From CADEDV01 sp048498035 (GTDB taxonomy: Bacteria; Bacteroidota; Bacteroidia; Chitinophagales; Chitinophagaceae): a DNA stretch of 64,000 nucleotides. The stretch lies in contig JBEHYT010000010.1 of NCBI GenBank assembly GCA_048498035.1, forward strand, positions 1-64,000. Direction: 5' to 3'. Shown here piece by piece: positions 52,203 to 62,020 of the stretch. Under the pieces are notes generated by a model. The model ran no database searches and had not been told where the DNA came from. It worked only from the letters and a program-made list of their open reading frames with translations. The translations under genes were made by a program, and so were the position numbers. The number at the start of each line of letters is the position of its first letter. The first letter of the stretch is position 1.

Positions 52203-54110
52203 CTATTGGCCAATTACTTTCATCTCCGTTCTTCGATTCAACATTCGACCTTCTTCCGTTCCATTGTCAGCCACAGGTTGCGTTTCTCCATAGCCTTTCG
52301 CTGTAAGCCGCGTTGCGGCAATTCCCTTCGAGGTAAGATAATCCACTACCGCTTGCGCGCGATTCCTGGAGAGCAAGAGGTTGTCTGCCGGTTTACCCTG
52401 GTTATCGGTGTGGCCGCTAATTTCAATACGAAGACCCGGATTATCTTTCAGTAACTGCACTACTTTATCGAGTTCAACCTGTGAGGCGGGCTTTAGATCG
52501 GATTTATTTACGTCGAAGAAAATATTCTGAAGTACAATAGCCGCATTTACTTCAATGGGTTGAAGCGGTATATTTTTTTGATATGCAGAATCGCCCGTTT
52601 CGCCGGTCAGCAGAAACCGATCGGAGAAAAACAGGTATCCTTTCCTGTTTACACTAAACGCATAATTCCGCCCCGTAGGCAACGTCACCAGGTAATTGCC
52701 ATCTTCGTCTGTCAGCACGTCAGAAAATGGCTGCCGTGTGTCAAGGTCTACCAATTGAACACTGGACGCCAGCCCGGATTTGGTTTTTGCATCGAAAACT
52801 TTTCCTTTTACAAACAGTGTTTTTTGGGGTCGTAGATCCTTACGTAGTTCAAACTGGTAGATGTCAAGCCCGCCGCGGGTATCTGATCTATCACTGGTAT
52901 AGTAAGCCGTTTTTCCATCGGCAGCAATAAATAAAGTTCCCTCTTCATCAATGGTATTGATCGGGTAGCCAAGGTTTACAGGTGTGATCCAACTATCCGG
53001 ACCATTTTTCCTGGTATAAAAAAGATCCTTGTTGCCATAACCGGGAAGACCGTCAGATGTAAAAAATAAAGTCTGATTATCGGCATGGATAAAAGGACAT
53101 TGTTCATCTCCTGCCGTGTTGATGTCTGGCCCCAGGTTTTCGGGTGTAGTCCAATGACCATCCGGCTTCAGGTGAGAAACGTACAGATCGCTGCCGCCAT
53201 AGCCGCCAGGGCGGCGACTTGCAAAGAAGAGGTCTTTTTTATCAGGAGAAAGGCAGGGTTGCGATTCCCAAAATTCCGAATTGATTTCCGGACCCAAATT
53301 TTCGGCGGGTGTCCAGGTTCCTTTTTCGAGGAAACTGATATAGATATCACAACTTCCCATGCCGTCTTTCCGGTTGCACCCGGTAAAAACCAGCCACTCC
53401 CCGTCCTGTGAGATCATTTGCGCTCCCTCATTTTCCGGCGTATTCACATTGCCGGTCATGGGTGTGGCCGGGGCCCATTTACCGCTATCGCGGTGACTAA
53501 TGTAAAAGTCCTCATTTCGGCCTTTTACATTCCTGGTGAATACAAATTCCGTGTTATCGATTGTGATCGAAGGAAAGTATTCAGATTCGCTGCTATTGAT
53601 CGCGTCACCGCAATTAACGGGGTTAAATGTGTAGTCTGCATGGACGCCCATTTTTACAGCAAATTCAAAATTCTGTTTCCGGCTTTCAGCCAGTTTTTTG
53701 GTGCCGGGATTCAGGCGGGGGGATGCCAGTACCGCATTTGTCAATTCCAGCGCCTGTTCAAATGCTCCAGTGCCGGCCAGGGCTGTAGCATAGCTAAGTT
53801 TATAGTCCCGGACATACGCAGAATCCAACTGGAATGCCTTCGCATAAAATGACACACTGGAGTCATATTTTTTTTGTTCGCGGTAAATGCTTGCTGTCAA
53901 CATCATTGCATCCAGGTAGGCGGGTTCCTTGGCCAGGGCAGAACGCAAAAGTACCAGCGCTTCGGCCGGTTGCCCGCTATTCAATTTTTCAAAAGCATTA
54001 TTAAAAATGCCGACAGCCTTTTTGCTGATCTTTGACGGATCGTATTGGGCATGTGAAAAAAACGGGATGGTAAGCGCGAAGAGAAGGGTAACTGAAATAA
54101 ATCGTTTCAT
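52203..54110 (-). CDS. TPR / PD40 / OmpA protein (PorE-like)
   Basis: A 635-residue exported protein (signal ending FSHAQ, 22). Domains in order: tetratricopeptide-like repeats (about 28-140), WD40-like PD40 propeller (about 165-430; repeated SPDKKDLFFASRRPGG-type blades), a carboxypeptidase-regulatory-like beta sandwich (about 438-510), and OmpA peptidoglycan-binding domain (about 525-635; FFDVNKSDLKPASQ, SGHTDNQG, NRRTEMKV). This architecture is that of PorE/PG1058, which tethers part of the T9SS to peptidoglycan, though many Bacteroidota carry several such proteins. It ends 65 bases before dprA on the same strand. Confidence 0.85.
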   Translation of the reverse strand: MKRFISVTLLFALTIPFFSHAQYDPSKISKKAVGIFNNAFEKLNSGQPAEALVLLRSALAKEPAYLDAMMLTASIYREQKKYDSSVSFYAKAFQLDSAYVRDYKLSYATALAGTGAFEQALELTNAVLASPRLNPGTKKLAESRKQNFEFAVKMGVHADYTFNPVNCGDAINSSESEYFPSITIDNTEFVFTRNVKGRNEDFYISHRDSGKWAPATPMTGNVNTPENEGAQMISQDGEWLVFTGCNRKDGMGSCDIYISFLEKGTWTPAENLGPEINSEFWESQPCLSPDKKDLFFASRRPGGYGGSDLYVSHLKPDGHWTTPENLGPDINTAGDEQCPFIHADNQTLFFTSDGLPGYGNKDLFYTRKNGPDSWITPVNLGYPINTIDEEGTLFIAADGKTAYYTSDRSDTRGGLDIYQFELRKDLRPQKTLFVKGKVFDAKTKSGLASSVQLVDLDTRQPFSDVLTDEDGNYLVTLPTGRNYAFSVNRKGYLFFSDRFLLTGETGDSAYQKNIPLQPIEVNAAIVLQNIFFDVNKSDLKPASQVELDKVVQLLKDNPGLRIEISGHTDNQGKPADNLLLSRNRAQAVVDYLTSKGIAATRLTAKGYGETQPVADNGTEEGRMLNRRTEMKVIGQ

Positions 54111-54184
54111 AGACGGGCAATTATCTGGATACTAACGAATCGGAAATGAATTTATTCCCTTGTCGGCCCACAATATCAGAAGCT

Positions 54185-54808
54185 TTAGGGAACCTGCATA
54201 TACTTATGCACCTGCAGACCGATTCGCCAACGGGGGTGTTCCTTTACGTACGCAACGATCAATGGAATAACAGACGAGGCTTTTCCCCATTCTGGTTGCA
54301 GGTAAAGTTTGCAATGAGCGCCTGTTTTTGCGGCATAACGTTCTGCCCATTCAAAGTCAGACTTATTATAAATAACAACTTTGAGTTCGTTGGCAAGAGG
54401 AATAATATTTTCAAGCGGCGCTTTAAATTTCTTTGGAGAAAGACAAATCCAGTCCCAGGATCCGGAAAGCGGGTGTGATCCGGAGGTCTCAATATTTGTT
54501 TGAAGACCCGCTTTTTGTAAAGCGGCGGTAAGTTCATCCAACGGATGCATTAATGGTTCACCGCCGGTAATCACAACTAGCTCTGCAGGCGTTTTTTTTA
54601 CTGCCGACACCAATTCCTGTATGTCCATCAACGGATGTGCGGCCGCATCCCAGCTTTCCTTCACATCGCACCATACACAGCCTACATCACATCCTCCCAG
54701 CCTGATAAAATAAGCAGCTCTTCCCTGGTGAAATCCTTCACCCTGGATGGTAAAAAAGTGCTCCATTACTGGAAGCGCGGTTGAGCGATCGGTTTGTTCC
54801 TGGACCAT
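54185..54808 (-). CDS. queE: 7-carboxy-7-deazaguanine synthase
   Basis: QueE is the radical SAM enzyme that contracts the pterin ring to 7-carboxy-7-deazaguanine, en route to queuosine. The 207-residue protein has FTIQGEG (18-24) and the iron-sulfur motif C-x3-C-x2-C (Cys40, Cys44, Cys47), then GGEPLMHP. The ATG at 54808 gives the usual family length; a longer frame would overlap folD. It follows folD by 11 bases. Its likely upstream enzyme is one of the two PTPS/QueD-type proteins 30 kb away. Confidence 0.92.
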   Translation of the reverse strand: MVQEQTDRSTALPVMEHFFTIQGEGFHQGRAAYFIRLGGCDVGCVWCDVKESWDAAAHPLMDIQELVSAVKKTPAELVVITGGEPLMHPLDELTAALQKAGLQTNIETSGSHPLSGSWDWICLSPKKFKAPLENIIPLANELKVVIYNKSDFEWAERYAAKTGAHCKLYLQPEWGKASSVIPLIVAYVKEHPRWRIGLQVHKYMQVP

Positions 54809-54819
54809 ACTGCAGCCAT

Positions 54820-55695
54820 TTAATTTTTTACCATACAGGAACTGTAGGTGTTTTTTAATAAAGCGGCAATGGTCATTGGCCCTACGCCACCTGGTACCGG
54901 GGTGATCCAGGAGCATTTGGGAGCAACGCTTTCAAAATGTACATCTCCTTTTAGCCGGAATCCCGATTTGCGGCTGCTGTCAGCCACCCGGGTGATCCCT
55001 ACGTCAACTACAACTGCGCCTTCCCTTATCATGTCAGCGGTTACAAATTCCGGTTTGCCCAAAGCAGCAATAATAATATCTGCCTGCAAACAGTATCCCT
55101 GGAGATCTTTTGTTTTAGAGTGACAAATTGTAACAGTCGCATTGGCGTGGCTGCCGCTGCCGCTGAGCAGGATGCTCATAGGCCGTCCTACGATGTTGCT
55201 GCGTCCAATCACAACAGCATGTTTTCCGGCAGTTTCAATTTTATAATGTTCCAGCAACAGCATAATGCCGTGCGGGGTGGCGGGAATAAAAGTGGGTTGT
55301 CCCAATACCATTTTCCCGACGTTTACGGGATGAAAGCCATCCACATCCTTTCCGGGATCAATGGTGTCGATCACTTTTTGTTCTGATATCGTTTTGGGAA
55401 GCGGCAGTTGTACCAGGATGCCATCAATGTCAGGATCAGAATTCAGGTCTTCGATTTGCTCCAGCAATTTGTTTTCTGAAATATCGGCTTCCATGCGTAT
55501 TAATGTGGATTTAAAACCAACTTCTTCGCATGCTTTTACCTTGGATGCAACATAAGTTTCGCTGGCGCCATTGTTACCGACGAGTATTGCTGCCAGGTGC
55601 GGTATTTTTTTTCCTTCAATGGCAAGTTGCGCCACTTTCATTTTGAGATCGTCCCGGATTACCTGGGATGCGTGCTTACCATCTAAAATTTCCAT
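54820..55695 (-). CDS. folD: Methylenetetrahydrofolate dehydrogenase / cyclohydrolase
   Basis: FolD interconverts methylene- and formyl-tetrahydrofolate. The 291-residue protein has the catalytic YVASKVKACEEVGF (Tyr and Lys), VQLPLPKTI, DVDGFHP and VVIGRSNIVGRPMSILL (NADP-binding) motifs. The ATG at 55695 is four bases after a TACCTTTG box. It leads an operon with queE. Confidence 0.96.
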   Translation of the reverse strand: MEILDGKHASQVIRDDLKMKVAQLAIEGKKIPHLAAILVGNNGASETYVASKVKACEEVGFKSTLIRMEADISENKLLEQIEDLNSDPDIDGILVQLPLPKTISEQKVIDTIDPGKDVDGFHPVNVGKMVLGQPTFIPATPHGIMLLLEHYKIETAGKHAVVIGRSNIVGRPMSILLSGSGSHANATVTICHSKTKDLQGYCLQADIIIAALGKPEFVTADMIREGAVVVDVGITRVADSSRKSGFRLKGDVHFESVAPKCSWITPVPGGVGPMTIAALLKNTYSSCMVKN

Positions 55696-55699
55696 GCCG

Positions 55700-55707
55700 C
55701 AAAGGTA
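55700..55707 (-). promoter_or_regulatory. -7 box of the folD-queE operon
   Basis: TACCTTTG ends four bases before the folD ATG; a leaderless message is predicted. Confidence 0.6.
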
Positions 55708-55830
55708 CGCCGCGGTTGCATGTAACGGAGGTTAAACATACTTTTTTAAAGGGAATTTTCACGTTATAAATGGGATTTTTCACCGGGAATCGCTTTGTGC
55801 GGCTGCTACCTTGCTAAAAAGCAGGAAGGA

Positions 55831-56613
55831 ATGAAAAGATGGTCAGGAGTATTATTTTTTTTGGGGTGTGCGCTGGCTGGAATTGCTCAGGCAGGGGCAC
55901 GCGTTTTCTGTAAAAAAACGGATCTGATGGGTTGTTTGGATAATCCTGCCGCCATTGCAGGTCTGAAATCCGCTTCGATTGGGGTTTTGGCGTCGAGGCC
56001 TTTTATGCTCAATGAATTGAGCCGTTATACGGCTGCCGCGGGATTTTCGCTGCCGGGATGTAAGCTGGTTGTTGCTGCCCGGTATGAAGGCTTTGGATTG
56101 TCCAATACTTCCGGTCTTTCCATTGGCTTTGGCCGTGCGGCAGGCAACAAGATAGCCGTGGGTGGTCGAATTGGTTACACCATTGAAAGAACTCATCCTT
56201 CCGTCCAGGCGATTAGCCTGCGAGCCGAACCGGCCGTTATTTTCTCGCTTTCGGCACAGGTTCGGGCCGGGCTTGAAGTTGCTGTGCTGCGCAACTTTGG
56301 CGCTGTTTATCGGGGTAACATGGCTGCTGCTGCATCGTTTACGCTCGCTTACCAGCCTTCAGACCCGTTTATATGCTCATTTACAGTACAGCATTCAGCT
56401 CAACAAGCCGCGCAGTTGAAGGCTGCGGTGAGTTATGAAGCCCTGTCACAATTCATTTTTGAATTTGGAATTGATGGCGGCACAGGCTGGTGGTCGGCGG
56501 TTCGCTTTCACCTGGGATCGCTGCATACGGGCATCCGGTTCACATCTCACCCGCAACTTGGATTCTCACCCGGCTTTTTCCTCATGGCCGAGAAAAAAAC
56601 TGATGCCTTATGA
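55831..56613 (+). CDS. Probable outer-membrane beta-barrel protein, unknown function
   Basis: A 260-residue protein with signal peptide (MKRWSGVLFFLGCALAGIAQA). The mature protein has amphipathic strands and an early DNPAAIAGL, which recalls the NPA motif near the start of PorV/PorQ-like and FadL-like barrels. Family not certain. The ATG at 55831 begins the signal peptide; an in-frame TTG upstream adds a non-signal tail. It overlaps the next gene by four bases (ATGA). Confidence 0.68.
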   Translation: MKRWSGVLFFLGCALAGIAQAGARVFCKKTDLMGCLDNPAAIAGLKSASIGVLASRPFMLNELSRYTAAAGFSLPGCKLVVAARYEGFGLSNTSGLSIGFGRAAGNKIAVGGRIGYTIERTHPSVQAISLRAEPAVIFSLSAQVRAGLEVAVLRNFGAVYRGNMAAAASFTLAYQPSDPFICSFTVQHSAQQAAQLKAAVSYEALSQFIFEFGIDGGTGWWSAVRFHLGSLHTGIRFTSHPQLGFSPGFFLMAEKKTDAL

Positions 56614-58652
56614 TAAGAAGAATTTTGCTGACAGGAATAATACTGCTGAATACAATTTTTGGTACTGTGACAGCCCAGGAGGTAACAACTGAGCTGCAAC
56701 AACAACTGGAATTGCAGGCGGAAAAAAATGATGCAGGAACAGAAGATGATGGTTTTTTGCTGGACCTTGATCGGTTTCGGAAGTCGCCCCTGCTTTTGAA
56801 CACAGCCACAGAGGAAGAATTGCAGGGCCTTGTCATGTTATCTGCCCTGCAGATTGCTCAGTTGCTGCGCTACCGGCAAGTGTTGGGAAAGCTCATCAGT
56901 ATCTATGAACTGCAGGCGGTACCTGGTTGGGATCCTGACATCATTCGTCAACTGATGCCGTACTGTAGGGTGAATAATGATCAGCCATTAACGGAACGCT
57001 TAAAAAGCCGGCTAAAAGGAGGTAACAGCCTGGTCGTATTACGCGTTGTACATGCTTCGGCAAAGGATGGTGGCGATGCTTTTTTAGGAAATCCCTTCCG
57101 GGTTTCTTTTCGCTACCGGTATACGTATAAAAATCTGCTGCAATATGGAATCCTGGGCGATAAAGACGCTGGAGAAAGTTTTTTGCGAGGCGCTCAGCGT
57201 GCTGGTTTTGATTTTTATTCAGTGCATTATTTTGCGCGCAACATCGGAGCACTGCATGCATTCGCGCTGGGTGATTTTACGATCAATATGGGCCAGGGAT
57301 TGATTCAATGGCAGAGTCTATCGTTTGGCAAGGGGGCCGACATGGTTTCACTAAAGCATCAATCTCCTGTGTTAAAGCCATATAATTCTTCGGGTGAATA
57401 CAATTTTCAAAGAGGCGTTGGTGCTACGGTTGTGCTTAACAACCTGGAATGGACTTTTTTTGGGTCGCTTCGAAAACTGGATGCCAATCTTGATACATTG
57501 GAAGGGAACAATGCGATCACCTCTTTTTTAACTTCCGGTTTGCACCGGTCTGCTGCCGAATCGGCAAAAAAGGGGAATGTTTCGCAGTTCTCCTCGGGAA
57601 CTACTTGTACTGTTCGGTATAAGCCGGGACATGTTTCGGCCAATTTTATATACTACCAGTTTTCGCTTCCCATACAGAAATCGGCACAGCCGTATAATCT
57701 TTATTCGATTGCGGGGAATAAATGGTTTAATGGAAGTGTTGATTTTGCCTGGACGATTCGCAACCTGCATTTTTTTGGTGAATATGCGCTTGACCGGCAT
57801 TTGAAGCCCGCTTTTATTGGGGGAATGCTTGCCAGTGTTTCTGGCGGAGTGGACATTGGTGTGGTGGTACGGAGAATTTCCCCGGCTTACCGGGCTGTGC
57901 AGGCCAGCGCTTTCACGGAAAATACATCGGTTGAAAATGAACGGGCTGTGTATTGGGGCATTTCCGTTCGCCCGTCTTCGGCGGTGACGCTTTCGGGATA
58001 TATCGATTTCTTTCAATTTCCGTGGTTGAAATATGGCGTTGATGGTCCCTCCGGCGGACGCGACTGGCAGTTGCAACTTTTGTACAAGCCTTCCCGGACA
58101 GCCAGCCTGCTGATCAGGTTTCGTTCAAAATTGAAAGATGCAAATAAGCTGGTAGCGGCGTCGAAGATGAATGATTTGCAAAGTGGCGGACGAAAGAGTT
58201 TACGAATACATGCGGAATTGCAGGCGGGGAAGCGGATGTTATTGCGTTTTCGAACGGAGTGGGGGATATTGGTTGAGGATAATGGATCAGGCAGCAATAC
58301 GAATGTATTTTCTGAAGCGGAGGAAAGCGGGGGTGCAGAAGGCTGGCTGGTGTACGGCGATATTACCTGGAAATCCAAACGATCAGGATGGAGTTGCAGT
58401 ACAAGAATAACGGGCTTTGACACGGAGGATTATGCTACACGGATTTATGCGTATGAAACAGATTTGAAATATGGTTATGGAATGACTGCTCTGTGGGGAC
58501 AGGGAATTAAACTATACAGTGTGATAGGAAAAAACATAAATAAAAAAAATAATATATCTGTTCGATATGCGGTAACCAGGCAATTGGAGGGTTTTGGTAA
58601 GCCGTTTAGTTGGTCTGGGGATTGGCGTATACAACTGATTAGAACACTTTAG
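56610..58652 (+). CDS. Helix-hairpin-helix protein with C-terminal outer-membrane barrel
   Basis: A 680-residue exported protein: signal peptide (about 1-22), then a ComEA-like pair of helix-hairpin-helix motifs (LLLNTATEEELQGLVMLSALQIAQLLRYR near 59-87 and ISIYELQAVPGWDPDIIRQL near 94-113), then a long aromatic, strand-rich region to the C-terminus that looks like an outer-membrane barrel ending WRIQLIRTL. Such HHH-barrel proteins occur across Bacteroidota with no settled function. It is translationally coupled to the preceding small barrel protein. Confidence 0.8.
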   Translation: MIRRILLTGIILLNTIFGTVTAQEVTTELQQQLELQAEKNDAGTEDDGFLLDLDRFRKSPLLLNTATEEELQGLVMLSALQIAQLLRYRQVLGKLISIYELQAVPGWDPDIIRQLMPYCRVNNDQPLTERLKSRLKGGNSLVVLRVVHASAKDGGDAFLGNPFRVSFRYRYTYKNLLQYGILGDKDAGESFLRGAQRAGFDFYSVHYFARNIGALHAFALGDFTINMGQGLIQWQSLSFGKGADMVSLKHQSPVLKPYNSSGEYNFQRGVGATVVLNNLEWTFFGSLRKLDANLDTLEGNNAITSFLTSGLHRSAAESAKKGNVSQFSSGTTCTVRYKPGHVSANFIYYQFSLPIQKSAQPYNLYSIAGNKWFNGSVDFAWTIRNLHFFGEYALDRHLKPAFIGGMLASVSGGVDIGVVVRRISPAYRAVQASAFTENTSVENERAVYWGISVRPSSAVTLSGYIDFFQFPWLKYGVDGPSGGRDWQLQLLYKPSRTASLLIRFRSKLKDANKLVAASKMNDLQSGGRKSLRIHAELQAGKRMLLRFRTEWGILVEDNGSGSNTNVFSEAEESGGAEGWLVYGDITWKSKRSGWSCSTRITGFDTEDYATRIYAYETDLKYGYGMTALWGQGIKLYSVIGKNINKKNNISVRYAVTRQLEGFGKPFSWSGDWRIQLIRTL

Positions 58653-58826
58653 TACTAATTAACAAGCGTTAATATTTTTTGGAGCTTTTAAGTTTTTGTT
58701 AAAAAAAGACCTTATTTTGGCGCAGCATTATTCACGGTTAAGATGTCTCTTTTAATGCCTTAACCATTGATTAAGGACGGTTTTCGCTGAAAATCAATGC
58801 TTTTAATTCAAAAAATTAACGTTAAC

Positions 58827-61800
58827 ATGAGAAAAACTGCATCATTACTCATGATGCTATTGCTATTTTCAGCAATAGCATTTGGGCAGACCCGCACGGT
58901 CACGGGTCAGGTTCAGGATGAGAAAGGGGCTCCAATTCCCTTCGCCACTGTCTTGGAAACTGGAACTCAAAACGCAACTAAGGCTGATGCCAATGGTAAT
59001 TTCACCCTCAAAGTAAAAGAGGGCGCAAGTCTTACGATCACTTCTGCCGGATTTGATCCCGTTACTATTGTAGCTGGAACTGCCTTTCAGTCGTATTCAC
59101 TCAAAACAAGGACTACGGAAATGGAGGAAGTAGTAGTTACTACGGCCCTTGGTATCCAGCGTCAGTCCAAAGAAATTGGTTACTCTACTGCGAAAGTGAA
59201 GGCAACCGAGCTTACGCAGGGTAAAGTAGTAAATCTTCAAAATGGTCTTACCGGTAAGGTATCTGGTTTGAACGTTTCTACTACCAATAACGGTGTATTT
59301 GCCGATACGCGTATTACGCTTCGCGGTATCCGCTCACTCACCGGTAATAACCAGCCGATGCTGGTGGTGGACGGTATTCCTCTGTCGCTAGGTTACCTGA
59401 GTACTATCAACCCTAATGATATTGCAGATGTAACGATCCTAAAATCGGCGTCTGCAACTGCCATCTATGGTCCGGATGGTGTGAACGGTGCGATTGTGAT
59501 TACCTCGAAAAGAGGCTCTAAAGGTCGGCCTGTGATCACTGTAAGCAACACTTTCCAAATGGAAACGGTTTCTTACCTGCCAAAATTCCAATCTCGTTTT
59601 GGCGGTGGTTATAACCAGGATGCTTTTGGAAATGGAGATTTTGAGCCGATTGAGCAACAAAGCTGGGGACCGGAATTTGATGGTTCTATTCGCCAGTTTG
59701 GTCAAACAGGACCTAACGGTGAAAAGCTGATGATGCCTTACGCATATAATAAAAATGGTCGCCGGAATTTCTGGGATAAGGGTATTACCAATCAAACAGA
59801 TATCTCTTACTCTGTTGGTGATTTTTACCTGAGTGCTCAGAATGTGTCTATCAAAGGGGTTATGCCCGGCGATAAAAACGATCGTCGTTCGGTAGACATC
59901 CGTTCGGAAAAAGAATACGGCAAGTTCAAAGCCGGATTTACTATGCGTTATACGCAATCTCAGTACAATGTGACTAATAATAACCAGGTTGTTTATTATG
60001 CGGTAACTGGTTCACCGGGTAACTATGATCTGAGCCAGTTTAAAAACTGGAGAGCATATTATAGTGAAGATCCTACTAAACCTAGCATGGATTGGTTCAG
60101 TACTCCTGAGGGATATTATACGCCATACCTGGATAATAACGGAAAAACGCCTTATTTCGCCGCTGACAACTATCGTTCAACAGGCAGAGAAGACGATTTC
60201 CTTGGTACCGCCCAATTGGATTTCAAAGCGACATCATGGCTGTCATTTACGTATCGGGCAGGTATGACTTTTGCAAATGCTGTCGGCCGCTCTACACGAG
60301 GCGCATTTAACTATGGGTACACAACATTCTACAATTCGCTGAGGGATCATGGTGTACAAAATGTTACTGCGGCTGTAAGCGATGGTAATTCCACAAGTCG
60401 TCGTTTGACATCTGAGGTTTTTGCGAATGCGAACAAGACGTTTGGCAAATTGGGGGTAAACGTGCTGGTAGGTCAGTCTTACCGTGAGTCTACCGCTACC
60501 GGAGTTTCGACCTCGGGTAACCTGGGTAATGCCGAATCACTGACTCTCCAACTTCACTTAGGAGAACCTGGAGCTTCCGTTGATAATACAAACTCAAGAC
60601 TTGAACGTTATTTTGGTCGGGCATCATTTGACTGGGATGGTTGGGCTTTCGTAGAAGCAACTGCCAGCTATGATTTTGACAGCCGTCTTGAAAAACCCGG
60701 TGCGTATACCAAGAAAAGCGATATCGCATTCTTCTACCCGGGCGTTAGTGCTTCAATTTTGCTGAGTGAGTTGGTGCCTTCTATCAAGAACAGTAAAACC
60801 ATCAGCTACCTGAAAGTGCGCGGTGCCATTTCAAAAACTGGTAACGTGAACCTTGCACCTTATGCTTTTGAAGGCACGTTTGCTGCATCCACATTTTTCC
60901 CGTATGGAGATATCCTTGGTTTCCAGGCAACCTCCACAACACCCGCGGCTACCTACGAGCCTGAATTTGTGTTGAACCGTGAAGTTGGTTTGGAAATGGC
61001 CTTCCTAAGAAACCGCATTAACTTTGAGGCTACATATTATAACCAGGATAATACCAATCAGGTGATCGATGTACAGCTTTCCAATACGACCGGATATACA
61101 ACGGCTCGTCAAAATGCTGCGTCTTTTACTAATAAAGGGCTGGAACTGGATCTGAAACTGACGCCGCTGGTAAAACTCGGTGACGTTCGGATCGATTATA
61201 AAGTGAACTATACTAAACAAACCAACAAGGTTACTGAACTGGTTGGTGGTGTAAATGAACTGGGTATCGGTAACTACAACTATGTAATTGTAGGTCAATC
61301 TGCCTATAAGTTCAAACTGCCGGATTATATCCGTGATGATCAGGGTCATGTAATCGTTGACCCGGTTACAGGTATGCCTACACAAAATCCAAACCTGACT
61401 ATGTTTGGAAACACGGCTCCTACAGACCTGATCGGTATGACACTGAATGTAAGCTGGAAGAATTTCAGTTTTGCTGCTGTAGCTGATTACCGTGGTGGTA
61501 ACCAGATTGTAGCTGATCAGTTGGGTGGATTCCTTGATGACAACGGTATTTCTGCACGTTCTGCAGCCAATGGCCGTCGTGCATTCGTCTTCCCGAATTC
61601 CGTGTATGATGACGGAACTGGTAAATATGTGACTAACACAGATGTGTACACAACAAACTATGGCCGTCTGTTCTACAACACTGACCTGAACACTTCGGTG
61701 ATCACTAACTACCTGGCTGACGGTTCTTTCTGGAAATTGCGTGAACTTTCTCTTACTTATGACATCCCGACCAACAAAGTATTTGGCGGTCGTGTAGGCA

Positions 61801-62000
61801 ACGTTGTGAAAGGCGCAAGCATCACATTAAGTGGAAGAAACCTATTGATGTGGGTTCCGAAGTCTAACCAATGGACAGATCCTGAGTTCCAGGGTGGAAA
61901 CGGAAACTCTGCTTATACCGGTAACGCAACAGGTCGTAGTACTGCATACAATGCTCCTCCTACACGTGTTTATGGTGCATCACTGGTTCTTAAGTTCTAA
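58827..62000 (+). CDS. SusC/RagA-family TonB-linked outer membrane protein
   Basis: The TonB-dependent transporter half of a SusC/SusD nutrient-uptake pair. The 1057-residue protein has a signal peptide (ending AFGQ), a carboxypeptidase-like N-terminal extension (TVTGQVQDEKGAPIPFATV), the TonB box region (TTEMEEVVVTTALG), a plug (LQNGLTGKVSGLNV, ITLRGIRSL, LVVDGIPL, AIYGPDGVNGAIVITSKRG) and a 22-strand-type barrel. The ATG at 58827 (MRKTAS) begins the signal peptide. The SusD partner starts 20 bases after its stop. Substrate cannot be told: no glycosidase or peptidase gene follows within the window. Confidence 0.96.
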   Translation: MRKTASLLMMLLLFSAIAFGQTRTVTGQVQDEKGAPIPFATVLETGTQNATKADANGNFTLKVKEGASLTITSAGFDPVTIVAGTAFQSYSLKTRTTEMEEVVVTTALGIQRQSKEIGYSTAKVKATELTQGKVVNLQNGLTGKVSGLNVSTTNNGVFADTRITLRGIRSLTGNNQPMLVVDGIPLSLGYLSTINPNDIADVTILKSASATAIYGPDGVNGAIVITSKRGSKGRPVITVSNTFQMETVSYLPKFQSRFGGGYNQDAFGNGDFEPIEQQSWGPEFDGSIRQFGQTGPNGEKLMMPYAYNKNGRRNFWDKGITNQTDISYSVGDFYLSAQNVSIKGVMPGDKNDRRSVDIRSEKEYGKFKAGFTMRYTQSQYNVTNNNQVVYYAVTGSPGNYDLSQFKNWRAYYSEDPTKPSMDWFSTPEGYYTPYLDNNGKTPYFAADNYRSTGREDDFLGTAQLDFKATSWLSFTYRAGMTFANAVGRSTRGAFNYGYTTFYNSLRDHGVQNVTAAVSDGNSTSRRLTSEVFANANKTFGKLGVNVLVGQSYRESTATGVSTSGNLGNAESLTLQLHLGEPGASVDNTNSRLERYFGRASFDWDGWAFVEATASYDFDSRLEKPGAYTKKSDIAFFYPGVSASILLSELVPSIKNSKTISYLKVRGAISKTGNVNLAPYAFEGTFAASTFFPYGDILGFQATSTTPAATYEPEFVLNREVGLEMAFLRNRINFEATYYNQDNTNQVIDVQLSNTTGYTTARQNAASFTNKGLELDLKLTPLVKLGDVRIDYKVNYTKQTNKVTELVGGVNELGIGNYNYVIVGQSAYKFKLPDYIRDDQGHVIVDPVTGMPTQNPNLTMFGNTAPTDLIGMTLNVSWKNFSFAAVADYRGGNQIVADQLGGFLDDNGISARSAANGRRAFVFPNSVYDDGTGKYVTNTDVYTTNYGRLFYNTDLNTSVITNYLADGSFWKLRELSLTYDIPTNKVFGGRVGNVVKGASITLSGRNLLMWVPKSNQWTDPEFQGGNGNSAYTGNATGRSTAYNAPPTRVYGASLVLKF

Positions 62001-62020
62001 CGTCTAAAAACTAGCATACT

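Noticed and set aside
54809..54916. Longer N-terminus of queE
   Set aside because: The extra 36 codons overlap folD on the same strand and precede the conserved QueE start; the ATG at 54808 gives family length.
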